From contig JANQNH010000030.1 of the NCBI GenBank assembly GCA_028279655.1, forward strand, positions 1 to 64,000: a stretch of DNA of 64,000 bases, given 5' to 3'. A model generated the notes under the pieces. The model was not told where the DNA came from. It searched no databases and was given only the letters and a program-made list of their open reading frames with translations. This document shows positions 1 to 9,504 of this stretch, piece by piece. The position numbers and the translations under genes were made by a program. This DNA is from Candidatus Nanoarchaeia archaeon. GTDB lineage: Archaea > Nanobdellota > Nanobdellia > Woesearchaeales > JACPBV01. Each line of letters begins with the position of its first letter. Positions within the stretch are counted from its first letter, which is position 1.

Positions 1-2253
1 AACATCAACACCCTGCTGACAATCATTAACAGCATCACAGGTCTCCAAACCATTACAATACAATCCATCATCACAATAGCTATCCTCAGCCACATTATCA
101 CAGCTATCAGTTGCTTCATTACATGAATCATCTGTACATCCTACACCATCGTTACAATCGATTGCAACACCAGCCTGACAAGATCCACCTACACAACTCT
201 CTGCACCATTACAATAAACTCCATCGTCACAGTCAGGATCTGATTGACAGGATACACACCTTGGATCACCATAATATACTATTGGATTAACACATTGATT
301 ATCCGAACACTCACAGATTGTTGAATCGCACCAGTTATCAACATCACTATAGTCATAATAGTCATTACCGACACAGCCATCAAGAGTATCACAGTCGGTT
401 GCATCACAATCAGTATCATACTCACAACCTGCACCGCAGGTAGCGATATCGCAGTAATGTCCAAATGAATAATCAGCCAACTGGCAGTCATTTACAGGAT
501 CACATACGCCCTCTACCTTAGCTGCGTGGTCCCATGTATATGGCTTGTTATCAGGGTCTGAATCACATCCGTTTACTTCTGGCCTGTCTGGACAGTTATT
601 ATCATTAGCAACATTATCACAGCTATCTGCTGCTTCATTACATGAATCGTCAGTACAGCCTACACCATCATCGCAGTCTACAGGAGCACTATTCTGGCAT
701 CCTGTAATCCCAGTACATATCTCTGCACCATTACAGTAAAGACCATCTGTACATAGGGAATCTCCACCATTATCGATTATTGTATCACAATCATTATCCT
801 TACCATTGCACTTCTCTAAAGCTCCAGGATATACAGTAGCATCATTATCATCACAGTCCGTACCACCATATTGTATATCATTATAACCATCATCATCAAC
901 ATCAGGATCGATCACAACCAACTGACCGATATACTCCTCTCTGATTAAAGTACTGCCACAACCGCAGTCAATTGCCTCTGTCTTTACAGTTATGTCATAA
1001 GTTCCTGGTGCTGGTGTCCAATCAAGGCTAAAATCAGTGCTTGAAGATAGCAAGATCTCTCCGATCTTATGTCCTATCTCAACACCGTTAGCATAGAAAG
1101 TTACCTTTGTTTCTGCAGAATAATAATCCTTTATATCATCTGGAACAACAGATGTATCAGGAACACCCTGAGGGAATGTATATGCGCTCTCAACATTAGC
1201 AGTTAAGGTAACCTGTTCCCCTTCGAATATGCTGTTTGAAGATATATCAACATTATTGATTGCAGGATCGCAATCCTCTTTATGATTGAATATTGCTTCA
1301 TGGGTATGCTGGCCTGTCAGACCATTAGGGATAAATAACTTAAATACATTAGACCTATAACAATTATTGTAGTCAAATTCCAAAAGATGCCTATCGCCTA
1401 TAAATTTAGGGCTGTAGGTATTCTGTGTTGTCCCGCTGTTCACTTTTTCAAAAAGAGTTAGGTCACTGCATGTTGCATCTGAACATACATATACATCTGT
1501 ATTGAAATCAGGAGTGTTAGAATCAACAATAACTAATGGATCAGGGATAAACGCTGTAACCTCCACAGTACCCAGAGAGGTTGTTTGCTCAACAGCACTA
1601 CCGCATGAACAATCGATAACCTCTGTCTTGACAGTTATCTCATATGTGCCGATAACAGGAGCCCAGTCAAATTCAAAATTCTTACTTGAAGAAAGAAGAA
1701 TCTCACCAGTCTGCTGTCCTATCTCAACACCGTTAGCATAGACAGTCACCCTTGTATCAGCAGAATAATAATCCTTTATATCATTAGGAACAGCTGCTGT
1801 AGATGGTACTGATGGTGGAAATGAGAATGCGCTTCCAACATCAACTGAGATGGTAAGATGCTGCCCCTCTGTAATGCTATTGCTCGACAAAGATGTGTCT
1901 ACAATAGCAGCAGTACAATCATCTTTCTTATTGAATATCACATCATGTTCATAATCACCAGTAACATAATCTGGTATAGTTACCTTAAATACATTAGAAC
2001 GATAACAACCGTTATAGTCAAACTCAAGATAATAATGATTACCACTACCTGCTAGATGATATACATTCTGTAAGGTCCCGCTGTTTACCTTCTGATGCTC
2101 ATCTATAGTAGCACAACCTGAATCAGTGCAGCTATAGACGTCAGTATGGAAGTCAGCTACATTTGAGTTGACAGCCATATCCAGATCATAAGCAAAAACA
2201 AGTGGGGTTAAAAATAAAAAAAATAACAAAGCCCAGGCTTTGTGTTGTGTCAT
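1..2253 (-). CDS. Cys-rich secreted surface protein with MopE-like repeats (3' end missing)
   Basis: The frame is open from the ATG at 2253 to the window edge, giving 751 codons, so the C-terminus lies outside. Residues 1-21 form a signal peptide ending near VFA. Residues about 25-235 and 236-430 are two copies of a beta-rich domain; both carry a DIKDYYSA segment followed by an ANGVEIG segment. About 450-491 is a MopE-type metal-binding motif (DxDxDG, GGTDCDDND, PGA, CNGKDNDCD). The remainder is a Cys-rich array with repeated DDGxYCNGxExC and DCxDGVGCTDDSC units. It is probably a calcium-binding, disulfide-rich cell-surface protein. It starts 1 nt after the upstream lipoprotein gene, so the two are probably co-transcribed. 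The ligand or partner is unknown. Confidence 0.85.
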   Translation of the reverse strand, partial: MTQHKAWALLFFLFLTPLVFAYDLDMAVNSNVADFHTDVYSCTDSGCATIDEHQKVNSGTLQNVYHLAGSGNHYYLEFDYNGCYRSNVFKVTIPDYVTGDYEHDVIFNKKDDCTAAIVDTSLSSNSITEGQHLTISVDVGSAFSFPPSVPSTAAVPNDIKDYYSADTRVTVYANGVEIGQQTGEILLSSSKNFEFDWAPVIGTYEITVKTEVIDCSCGSAVEQTTSLGTVEVTAFIPDPLVIVDSNTPDFNTDVYVCSDATCSDLTLFEKVNSGTTQNTYSPKFIGDRHLLEFDYNNCYRSNVFKLFIPNGLTGQHTHEAIFNHKEDCDPAINNVDISSNSIFEGEQVTLTANVESAYTFPQGVPDTSVVPDDIKDYYSAETKVTFYANGVEIGHKIGEILLSSSTDFSLDWTPAPGTYDITVKTEAIDCGCGSTLIREEYIGQLVVIDPDVDDDGYNDIQYGGTDCDDNDATVYPGALEKCNGKDNDCDTIIDNGGDSLCTDGLYCNGAEICTGITGCQNSAPVDCDDGVGCTDDSCNEAADSCDNVANDNNCPDRPEVNGCDSDPDNKPYTWDHAAKVEGVCDPVNDCQLADYSFGHYCDIATCGAGCEYDTDCDATDCDTLDGCVGNDYYDYSDVDNWCDSTICECSDNQCVNPIVYYGDPRCVSCQSDPDCDDGVYCNGAESCVGGSCQAGVAIDCNDGVGCTDDSCNEATDSCDNVAEDSYCDDGLYCNGLETCDAVNDCQQGVDV

Positions 2254-2254
2254 T

Positions 2255-4036
2255 TTAGATGAACCCTCCAGCTACTGAAAATCCGCTGTTAGCTCCGCCT
2301 GCTGCTCCACCAGCTGCTCCACCAGCTGCAAGGTTAATAACACCATATGTAAGGGCTGCTGTCTGCAGTGCACCAAACAAGAATGCTGTTCCAACCTTAT
2401 CGTTAAGATCCTTTAACTCACACATGTAAGGATGCAAGGTCCGGATATAAGCTTCTCTGATTGTTGCCATGCCCTCATGAGTCTTTGTCATTCCAGTACT
2501 CTTAAGTTTATTATTGTAATCCTGCCACTGATTATAGAATATCGCCTTATCTGATTCGTCTGTTGCCAGAACATAAGCAGCAAGTGATTTTGCAGTTGCC
2601 TCAGCAAGGTAGATGTTTGCTTCCTGGTTCCTTGCATTGTCTCTTGGAACATTCTCATGTTTATGATAAGATTCCCTGGCTCCTCTCCACTCTTTCCATG
2701 AAAGTCCTGTCTGAGCCTTTGACTTAATTTCCCAGATTCCTGCTATCTCCTTCCAAAGGTGCACAGCATTAGGATTTTTCTTATCCCATCTCCAGTCACC
2801 GCATGGACCAGTTCTCTGTTTATACTCGCATATCTTCTCCTTAAGATCTGTACAAGCAAGCTTATTCAGGTACTGTGCCTCTCTTAGATTCCCAGAAGCG
2901 ATAGAATTATTGAACTCCACTATCCAATCGTGGGCTTGAGGGATATCTATAGATATATTATAATAATCAGTCCCATCACTATTATGTTTAGCTACTTTAG
3001 CCATTCTGCTTCTTTCAAAAAACTTAATCATCCCTTCTTCAGGCTCACTGTGAGCTCCAAACATAGTATTTATCTCGTTCTCTCTGATGCTATCTATAGT
3101 GCTGCCTAACTCAAAATTTCTAACCAGATATTTATGAAGTTCAACCTCAGATTTCTGTTGCTCTTCAGGCTGTGTAGCTACCTTACCAGGTGCAGCAGGT
3201 AGGTCATAATGCTTAAAGGCATAACCAAGTTCATCCAATGGTGAAATAGTCTTTGCAATAAACCCAGCGACATTAGCTAGCCCCTTAAATGGTCCATCAG
3301 GCTTGATTGCGTCATCATATATTCCCTTAAATTCCCCATCAGCAGTGATTTCCCTCATCTTATATTGCTTCAACACACTATTAATTGGCCTTAACAATTC
3401 CCACTGTGCATGTTTTCCATGATAATCAGATTTCTTAACCCTTATACCTTCCTGTTCATAGAAGAGATCCTCATAAGCCTCCCTTCTCCTCTTTATAACT
3501 TCCCTAGCAGCATTATTAGTAGTAATAGTCTCTGCAATATGAAGCTTTACCAGATGTTCAATTCCAAAGGTTTTTGGAATAGCAGGAATATTCCTGATCA
3601 TTGACATAGCTACAAGGTTGGTATATCTCTGAGCAACCCATCCTAATCTTCTTTTTTCTTCATCATTCTTCCATATCTTAGCATCATATGCTTTTACTGC
3701 AGTATGCGCATTATATGTTAGACGACTAGTAACAGAACCAGATTGAGGGTCCCTGACACTAGAGTAAATTGCCTCTTCTAAGTTCTGGATATCAGAAATC
3801 AATGAATTCTCATAGTCATAAACAGAATCAAATTTCTGTGGTGTAGCATCATTAAAAGCAGTTTGCTGAATTACTCTAGTACAACTAGAGGTAGCTAGGG
3901 CTGCAGCAGCTGCGGCCTTCAAAAACCACCTTCTGTTACCAACTGGCTCTTCACTTGCAGAAGGCTCAGCATTAAAAGAATCTCTACCTGATCTCCCAAA
4001 ATTTCTTACTATTGACGCAATAGACATAATTATCAT
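2255..4036 (-). CDS. Tat-exported putative lipoprotein, unknown function
   Basis: This 593-residue protein has a twin-arginine signal (NRRWFLK, about residues 34-40), an Ala-rich hydrophobic stretch and a lipobox-like ATSSC, so export in folded form and lipid anchoring are likely. The body is mostly helical and charged, with no catalytic motif I recognise. The C-terminus turns Gly/Ala-rich (repeated GGAA after a hydrophobic segment) and may be membrane-associated. ATG codons at 4036 and 4027 are both possible; a GGGG-rich segment precedes 4036. A TATA-like TTTAAATA near 4074-4082 on this strand serves as promoter. It is the first gene of an operon with the Cys-rich surface protein. Tat export often goes with cofactor-containing proteins, but none is visible here. 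Confidence 0.75.
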   Translation of the reverse strand: MIIMSIASIVRNFGRSGRDSFNAEPSASEEPVGNRRWFLKAAAAAALATSSCTRVIQQTAFNDATPQKFDSVYDYENSLISDIQNLEEAIYSSVRDPQSGSVTSRLTYNAHTAVKAYDAKIWKNDEEKRRLGWVAQRYTNLVAMSMIRNIPAIPKTFGIEHLVKLHIAETITTNNAAREVIKRRREAYEDLFYEQEGIRVKKSDYHGKHAQWELLRPINSVLKQYKMREITADGEFKGIYDDAIKPDGPFKGLANVAGFIAKTISPLDELGYAFKHYDLPAAPGKVATQPEEQQKSEVELHKYLVRNFELGSTIDSIRENEINTMFGAHSEPEEGMIKFFERSRMAKVAKHNSDGTDYYNISIDIPQAHDWIVEFNNSIASGNLREAQYLNKLACTDLKEKICEYKQRTGPCGDWRWDKKNPNAVHLWKEIAGIWEIKSKAQTGLSWKEWRGARESYHKHENVPRDNARNQEANIYLAEATAKSLAAYVLATDESDKAIFYNQWQDYNNKLKSTGMTKTHEGMATIREAYIRTLHPYMCELKDLNDKVGTAFLFGALQTAALTYGVINLAAGGAAGGAAGGANSGFSVAGGFI

Positions 4037-4183
4037 CCCCCGATGTTTTAGTTAAGAGTGGGTATAACAAACTAGTATTTAAATCTTTTGATAAATTCAC
4101 TATTAAAGAATGATTAATCACTTTAATTATTATATAATAGTTATATTATATATAACACTCCAAAATTCAAAAGTATTTTAAAA

Positions 4184-5284
4184 ATGCACATCCTCCCCCT
4201 GGATATGATATCAGTAATAGGTGCAGGTCCTTCTGGATGCTATGCAGCGTATCTGTTGGCAAAAACAGGAAAACCTGTACAGATCTTTGAGGAGCACAAA
4301 GAGATAGGCCATCCAATCCAATGTACAGGATTGGTTACCTCCTCGATTAAAGATATAATCGACCTAAAACAAGACATAATAATAAACGAGATAGACAAAG
4401 TAAGGATTTTCTCAAAACATGAAGAATTAGAGCTAAAGCTTAAGAACAAAAACCTTATAATCGACAGGAAAAAATTCGACAATTATCTGGCAGACCTGGC
4501 AGTAAGCAAAGGAGTCAAGATCTTCCTTAACTATAAGTTCATCGACAAAAAGAACAACCTGTTAAAACTGAAGTACAACAACGAAAAGGAAACAATTGTA
4601 AAGACAGATCATCTTATAGGAGCAGATGGACCATTGAGCAAAGTAGCAGGATCTATAAATCCCAAAAAAGAAACAAAGCTGATGACTGGCATACAGGCAG
4701 TCGTAAAGCTAAAGAATGAAAACCACATTGAGTTCTATCCGTCGATAGGAACCTTTGCATGGATCGTTCCAGAAAACAAAGAGATCTGCCGAATAGGTGT
4801 AGCTTCCTACAAAAATCCAAGGGAAGAGTTCCAGAAATTCCTAAAGACAAAAAACATAGAGCAGAAAGATATAACAGATACCCAGGGGGGACTTATACCA
4901 ATATACAATCCTAGGTTAAAGACAGACAAAAACAACACATATCTTCTAGGCGATGCAGCTGCACAGGTAAAGGCAACAACAGGCGGAGGTATCATCCAGG
5001 GCCTTAAGGCTGCACAAGCCATGACTAAATCCATAATAGAAGGAAAAGATTATGAAAAAGAATGGAGAAGATCCATCCACAAAGACCTGTTGCTGCACCT
5101 CAGGATGAGGAAGATAATGGACAGGTTCAAAGACAAAGACTGGGATCTATTGATAAGGCTCTTCAAGAAACCTAAGACCAAAAGCATAATTGAGAACTTC
5201 GACAGGGACTATCCGAGTAAGTTCATGGTAAAGCTGGCATTGACAGAACCAAGGCTGATATATTTCTCAAGATTCCTGCTATAA
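4184..5284 (+). CDS. Geranylgeranyl reductase family flavoprotein
   Basis: This 366-residue protein matches the digeranylgeranylglycerophospholipid reductase family, which saturates the isoprenoid chains of archaeal lipids and in some members reduces dolichol phosphate. An FAD-binding GAGPSG lies at residues 13-18, the family segment PIQCTGLV near residue 45, and the second FAD motif GDAAAQVKATTGGG near 256-270. The protein is near the usual family length. The start is ambiguous: ATG 4184 follows a TATA-like box at 4144-4154, while ATG 4205 gives the more typical N-terminus MISVIGAGPSG. Its position next to aglB is compatible with either membrane-lipid or dolichol-carrier saturation. Confidence 0.9.
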   Translation: MHILPLDMISVIGAGPSGCYAAYLLAKTGKPVQIFEEHKEIGHPIQCTGLVTSSIKDIIDLKQDIIINEIDKVRIFSKHEELELKLKNKNLIIDRKKFDNYLADLAVSKGVKIFLNYKFIDKKNNLLKLKYNNEKETIVKTDHLIGADGPLSKVAGSINPKKETKLMTGIQAVVKLKNENHIEFYPSIGTFAWIVPENKEICRIGVASYKNPREEFQKFLKTKNIEQKDITDTQGGLIPIYNPRLKTDKNNTYLLGDAAAQVKATTGGGIIQGLKAAQAMTKSIIEGKDYEKEWRRSIHKDLLLHLRMRKIMDRFKDKDWDLLIRLFKKPKTKSIIENFDRDYPSKFMVKLALTEPRLIYFSRFLL

Positions 5285-5305
5285 ATCCATGATTTTATGC
5301 CAAAG

Positions 5306-5424
5306 CAGACCAATTCGTACTATCGAACGAAGTGAGATAGTACTAATAGTGCACGGGGGTCTATGCGGGTGGTTTCCCGAACGAAGTGAGCGGAACTAGG
5401 AGAACTTCGTTCTCCGTGAAACCC
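5306..5424 (+). ncRNA. GC-rich structured element A (hairpins, three-way-junction-like)
   Basis: This sits in the 197-nt gap before aglB. An 8-bp perfect stem GTACTATC/GATAGTAC (5317-5324 with 5336-5343) closes a loop carrying the motif CGAACGAAGTGAG, which recurs at 5378-5390. From 5367 a second fold can be drawn: GGTTTC pairs with GAAACC and encloses a CCG/CGG hairpin, the linker CTAGG, and a perfect GGAGAAC-TTC-GTTCTCC hairpin followed by CCGTGA. The order hairpin, TAGG, hairpin, CCGT matches the elements at 13812, 17579 and 17692. Whether it acts as RNA, leader or mobile DNA hairpin is unknown. Confidence 0.5.
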
Positions 5425-5471
5425 TTAGAATAGAAACCTTTTTATTTAATATAGCATTTTCTCAAACCCCT

Positions 5472-5478
5472 AGGTGAT
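5472..5478 (+). promoter_or_regulatory. Shine-Dalgarno site of aglB
   Basis: AGGTGAT lies 3 nt before the ATG at 5482 and supports that start. An AT-rich TATA-like segment (TTTATTTAATATA) lies near 5440-5453. Confidence 0.6.
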
Positions 5479-5481
5479 CTG

Positions 5482-8400
5482 ATGGATTTTGATGAAGACA
5501 AAGAAGATGAAGAAATAAGCATAGATTTCTCTAAGATTAAAAACCTGTTCGGCAAGAAGAAAAAGAAAGAAGGTGAAGAGTCAGGAGAAAGAGCACAAGA
5601 GAAAAAAGAGGAAGTAAGCCAGGATCATGTAGAACAAAAGACAGAAACACCAAAAGAAGAGAAACAGCCTGAAGAAAATGAACAGAAAGAAAGCGATGAT
5701 GATGAAGATATATCCATAGATTTTAGCAAGATAAAAAATATATTCAAGAAGAAAGAAGGACCAAAGAACGAGGAGAAGAAACAGGATTCCGAAGAAAAGG
5801 AAGACGACGAAGAGATATCCATAGACTTTGGTAGGATAAAGGGATTCTTCAAAGGGTTAAAAGAAAAATCAAAAGACCAGGAAGGAGATGATGAAGAGAT
5901 CTCCATGGATGTTAGAAAGACTGTAGATACCGTTATGAGGCATAGAAGAATATTGGTGCCTGCATTATTGATAATAATAGCATTGTTCTTTAGCATCTCT
6001 ATCAGGATGATGCCTGCATATCTGCCTGCAACAGACAATTGGGCAGAAAGCACAGTGCACAGCCAGATAAGAAATTCTATATATCAACAGGTCAGCCAGC
6101 AATATCCCAATCTTCCTGAAGCTAACAAGGATTCGTTGGTGGATGCTGAGTTTGACAAGGTAAAGAAAGAACAGAAATCCCAGATCGATCAGCAGATAGA
6201 AGCTACATCTAACTTCTTTAAATCCCAGCTACAGGATGATAACGGCCAGACCTATCTCTTGGCTATAGACCCGTATTTCTGGATGAGGCATGCAAAAAAT
6301 GTCCTTGAGAACGGTCACCCTGGAGACAAACTTATAGAAGGAAGACCTTATGACACATTCATGTTTGCTCCTGTTGGAAGGCCCGTGCCTCCAGACATGT
6401 TCCACGCTTATCTGGAAGCTTACCTTTTCAAGTTTCTAAGCATATTCAATAGCAACCTTCATCTTATGACCTTAGCATTCTATATCCCTGTATTGCTGTC
6501 TGCATTGGCTGTTTTCCCTGCTTTCTTCATTGGAAAAAGATTGTCCGGAAACTTTGGAGGTTTCATATCTGCATTTATAATAGCTGTCCATCCTGCCTTC
6601 CTTACAAGAACCGTAGGAGGATTCTCAGATACTGACGCCTATAACGTCTTATTTCCTTTGTTCATCACATGGCTTTTCCTGGAAGGTTTTGAGAGCAAGA
6701 GCAGAAGAAAGACCACCATCTATTCAGTCTTATCAGGTATCACAGTGGGCCTTTTCAGTGCTACATGGGGGGGATGGTTCTATATATTTGATTTCATACT
6801 TTTTTCCTCTGTTGCCTACCTCTTCTATTACATAGCTTTACATAGGGATGAGATAAAAGACTTTAAGGGGTTCATCAAGAAGACTGCTTTCTATAATGCA
6901 TTGATGTCCATCGTAACCTTTGTCATATCCTCTGCAATATTCACATCCATATTCACAAGCTTCACCAATTTTAGAGAAGCTTTCTTTGTTGGGCCACGTG
7001 CATTCGCAAGGCTCAAACAGGTTGCCATAACATCGATATGGCCAAATGTTTATACCACAGTTGCAGAGCAGAATCCAGCCTCCCTTGATTCAGTGATTTC
7101 ACAGATAGGGGTTGGAAGCATCCTTCTTTTCCTGATAGGCCTCACAGGGATAGCCCTGACAATGTTAAGGAAACAATCAAGAAAGAAATCTGACCTTTGG
7201 TTTGCAATAGGATCAGTATTGTGGTTCATGATTATACTGGGCATAAGGCCTCAGAACCTGACATTATTCCTGGCTTTGATAAGCCTCCCAATAATAATAA
7301 GGTTGATCCTCATAATAAAAGAAAAGGACGAAGGGATTGACATTAAGGCAGCCATCCTTCTTATCCTATGGTTTACATCTACTATCTATGCCAGTGTAAA
7401 AGGAGTAAGATTCACTCTGCTAGCTGTGCCTGTTTTCGCTATTGCAGTAGGGGTCACTTTAGGCATCAGTTATTCCTACCTTCACAGGATCATAACACAA
7501 AGTCTCAAGATCAACAAAGAGATATCAAAGATACTTGTTGTAGTATTGTTATCCCTTCTGCTTTTCGGGCCGTACCAGTCTGGCAGGGTAACAGCAAGAA
7601 ACGAGATACCTTCCATGAACGATGCATGGTACAATTCCCTTCAGAAGATAGACCTGGAAGCAGAACCAGATGCGATAATTAATTCCTGGTGGGACTTCGG
7701 GCATTGGTTCAAGATGATCGGCAACAGGGCAGTTACCTTTGACGGAACATCCCAGAACTCCCCTAACGCCCATTGGATAGGATCAACATTATTGACTAAG
7801 GACGAAGACTATGCTGTTGGTGTTCTAAGGATGGTGGACTGCGGGCAGAACAAGGCATTCGAAGAGCTGGATAAGGTTATAGAGGACGGCGCAAAGTCAA
7901 TAGAGATTTTGCATGAGATAGTTAGGTATGACAAGGAAGAGGCAGGTGATGTCCTGCTTGAAAATGGATTAAGCAATGAAGAGACTGAGAAGGTCTTGGA
8001 ATTCACCCATTGCATACCTCCGGAGAATTATTACATAACATCCTATGACATGATCGGTAAATCAGGCGTATGGGCTCATTTCGGGTCATGGAACTTTGAC
8101 AGGTCATTGATCTACAATACGTTAAATAAAAAAGAATATGAAGATGATATAGAAAAAAGCGTTTCCTTCCTTCAGGATAGGTTCAATTATACCAGAGAAG
8201 ATGCAGAGGATATGTACTATGATGTTTTATCAATCAAGGATGATGCAGAAGCAAACTCATGGATAGCACCATGGCCTTCTTATGCAGGATCCAGCGGGTG
8301 TGGAAATGTAGAAGAGAATAAGATTGCCTGCAATATCGGGAATGGAGGCATTGTAGAGATCGACATGCTTACCTTACAGGCAGATATCCAGACACCCCAG

Positions 8401-8853
8401 GGAGTTATGCATCCTGATTCTGTAGTTCTTCCTTTGGAAGACGGTAGCTACCAGAGAAAAGAATTCAATGAAACAATAGGGATAAGCATGGTTTTAGTCC
8501 CAGAAGGAGACGGAGAGTATAGTGCACTGATGATGCATCCAAGGTTAGACAAGTCAATGTTCACAATAATGTTCTATCTGAACGGACATGGTCTTAAGTA
8601 TTTCGAAAAGTTCAGTGACGTAACTGATATAACAGGCGGAAGGATCATAGTATGGAAGGTTGACTGGGAAGGAAATGCAGAAAATTTCCTGGAAGAATTT
8701 GAGCCAGAACCTGTTGAGGAGGAGATTGAAGAAGAGCAAGTGACTGAAGAAGAAACAGAAAACCAATCATCAGAAACAAACGACCAAAAAGAAACAACTC
8801 AAGAGAAAGATAATTCACAAGATATAAATACCACAAATAATTCTAGCGAATAG
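5482..8853 (+). CDS. aglB: Oligosaccharyltransferase AglB/STT3 with acidic repeat extension
   Basis: This 1123-residue protein is an archaeal oligosaccharyltransferase that moves lipid-linked glycan onto Asn-X-Ser/Thr of exported proteins. Residues 1-150 are a cytosolic extension with four variants of a repeat (DEEISIDFSKIK followed by Lys/Glu-rich linkers). The first membrane helix starts near 154. The DPYFWMRHA motif near 263 holds the metal-binding Asp. TVGGFSDTDAYN lies in the multi-helix core. The catalytic-site motif reads WWDFG at 736-740, where WWDYG is usual. The C-terminus is an acidic Glu/Thr/Ser-rich tail. The next gene starts immediately after the TAG. It is the central transferase of this glycan locus. 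Confidence 0.95.
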   Translation: MDFDEDKEDEEISIDFSKIKNLFGKKKKKEGEESGERAQEKKEEVSQDHVEQKTETPKEEKQPEENEQKESDDDEDISIDFSKIKNIFKKKEGPKNEEKKQDSEEKEDDEEISIDFGRIKGFFKGLKEKSKDQEGDDEEISMDVRKTVDTVMRHRRILVPALLIIIALFFSISIRMMPAYLPATDNWAESTVHSQIRNSIYQQVSQQYPNLPEANKDSLVDAEFDKVKKEQKSQIDQQIEATSNFFKSQLQDDNGQTYLLAIDPYFWMRHAKNVLENGHPGDKLIEGRPYDTFMFAPVGRPVPPDMFHAYLEAYLFKFLSIFNSNLHLMTLAFYIPVLLSALAVFPAFFIGKRLSGNFGGFISAFIIAVHPAFLTRTVGGFSDTDAYNVLFPLFITWLFLEGFESKSRRKTTIYSVLSGITVGLFSATWGGWFYIFDFILFSSVAYLFYYIALHRDEIKDFKGFIKKTAFYNALMSIVTFVISSAIFTSIFTSFTNFREAFFVGPRAFARLKQVAITSIWPNVYTTVAEQNPASLDSVISQIGVGSILLFLIGLTGIALTMLRKQSRKKSDLWFAIGSVLWFMIILGIRPQNLTLFLALISLPIIIRLILIIKEKDEGIDIKAAILLILWFTSTIYASVKGVRFTLLAVPVFAIAVGVTLGISYSYLHRIITQSLKINKEISKILVVVLLSLLLFGPYQSGRVTARNEIPSMNDAWYNSLQKIDLEAEPDAIINSWWDFGHWFKMIGNRAVTFDGTSQNSPNAHWIGSTLLTKDEDYAVGVLRMVDCGQNKAFEELDKVIEDGAKSIEILHEIVRYDKEEAGDVLLENGLSNEETEKVLEFTHCIPPENYYITSYDMIGKSGVWAHFGSWNFDRSLIYNTLNKKEYEDDIEKSVSFLQDRFNYTREDAEDMYYDVLSIKDDAEANSWIAPWPSYAGSSGCGNVEENKIACNIGNGGIVEIDMLTLQADIQTPQGVMHPDSVVLPLEDGSYQRKEFNETIGISMVLVPEGDGEYSALMMHPRLDKSMFTIMFYLNGHGLKYFEKFSDVTDITGGRIIVWKVDWEGNAENFLEEFEPEPVEEEIEEEQVTEEETENQSSETNDQKETTQEKDNSQDINTTNNSSE

Positions 8854-9504
8854 ATGAAATTCGCTGTTATTCCTGCATATAACGAAGAGATAGATATAAG
8901 AAAAGTTATCTGTGATACAAAGAAGTATATCTCCAATGTTATAGTGGTTGATGACGGCTCTAAGGACAACACCTATGAGGAAGCAAAAAAAGAAGATATA
9001 ACAGTGCTGAAGCACATCATAAATCTTGGCAAAGGGGCAACCCTCAAGACAGGATGTGACTATGCCTTGGAAAATGGAGCATCACAGATCATAGTCTTGG
9101 ATGCCGATGCACAGCATGAACCTGCACACATCCCTGAATTTTTAAAAGAACTGGAAGACGCAGATGTGGTCCTTGGTTACAGGGAGCTGAACAAGAACAT
9201 GCCAGCCATCCTGAAATTTGGCAATTGGTTCATAAACAAAACAACAAAATTATTATATGGTGTTGACTTACAGGACACACAATGCGGCTATAGGGCATTC
9301 ACATCTGATGCTTACAAAAAGATAAGATGGAAAGCATCCAATTATAGCATGGAATCAGAGATGATCGCAAACATCGGGAAAAACGGATTGAAGTATAAGG
9401 AGATCCCGATTAAGACCATCTATGCCAACAAATACAAGGGAACAACGATGATTGACGGAATAAAGATTGTTTCAAACCTGTTTTGGTGGAGGTTATCAAG
9501 ATGA
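8854..9504 (+). CDS. GT2 family glycosyltransferase (dolichol-phosphate sugar synthase-like)
   Basis: This 216-residue soluble GT-A enzyme resembles dolichyl-phosphate mannose/glucose synthases. It has the N-terminal PAYNEE, the nucleotide-binding VVDDGSKDNT, a DxD-type DADAQHEP near residue 84, and the later CGYRAF and ESEM motifs typical of this group. It probably loads a sugar onto a polyprenyl phosphate at the inner membrane face. The start codon follows the aglB stop with no gap, implying translational coupling. It has no membrane helix of its own; the DUF2304 partner downstream probably anchors it. The exact sugar cannot be read from sequence. Confidence 0.9.
   Translation: MKFAVIPAYNEEIDIRKVICDTKKYISNVIVVDDGSKDNTYEEAKKEDITVLKHIINLGKGATLKTGCDYALENGASQIIVLDADAQHEPAHIPEFLKELEDADVVLGYRELNKNMPAILKFGNWFINKTTKLLYGVDLQDTQCGYRAFTSDAYKKIRWKASNYSMESEMIANIGKNGLKYKEIPIKTIYANKYKGTTMIDGIKIVSNLFWWRLSR
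9488..9493 (+). promoter_or_regulatory. Shine-Dalgarno site fixing the DUF2304 start
   Basis: GGAGGT lies 7 nt before ATG 9501, inside the end of the GT2 gene. This favours 9501 over the upstream TTG at 9483. Confidence 0.7.

Noticed and set aside
1-780. Repeated Cys-codon blocks considered as DNA repeats
   Set aside because: They follow the reading frame of the minus-strand surface protein and vary at third codon positions.
5500-5940. Tandem direct repeats considered as a CRISPR or minisatellite array
   Set aside because: They are in frame and encode the repeated acidic units of AglB; spacing and sequence vary as in protein repeats.
5625-6053. Ser-rich minus-strand ORF opposite the AglB N-terminus
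   Set aside because: Its composition is the antisense of Glu/Lys repeats; it has no promoter or ribosome site.
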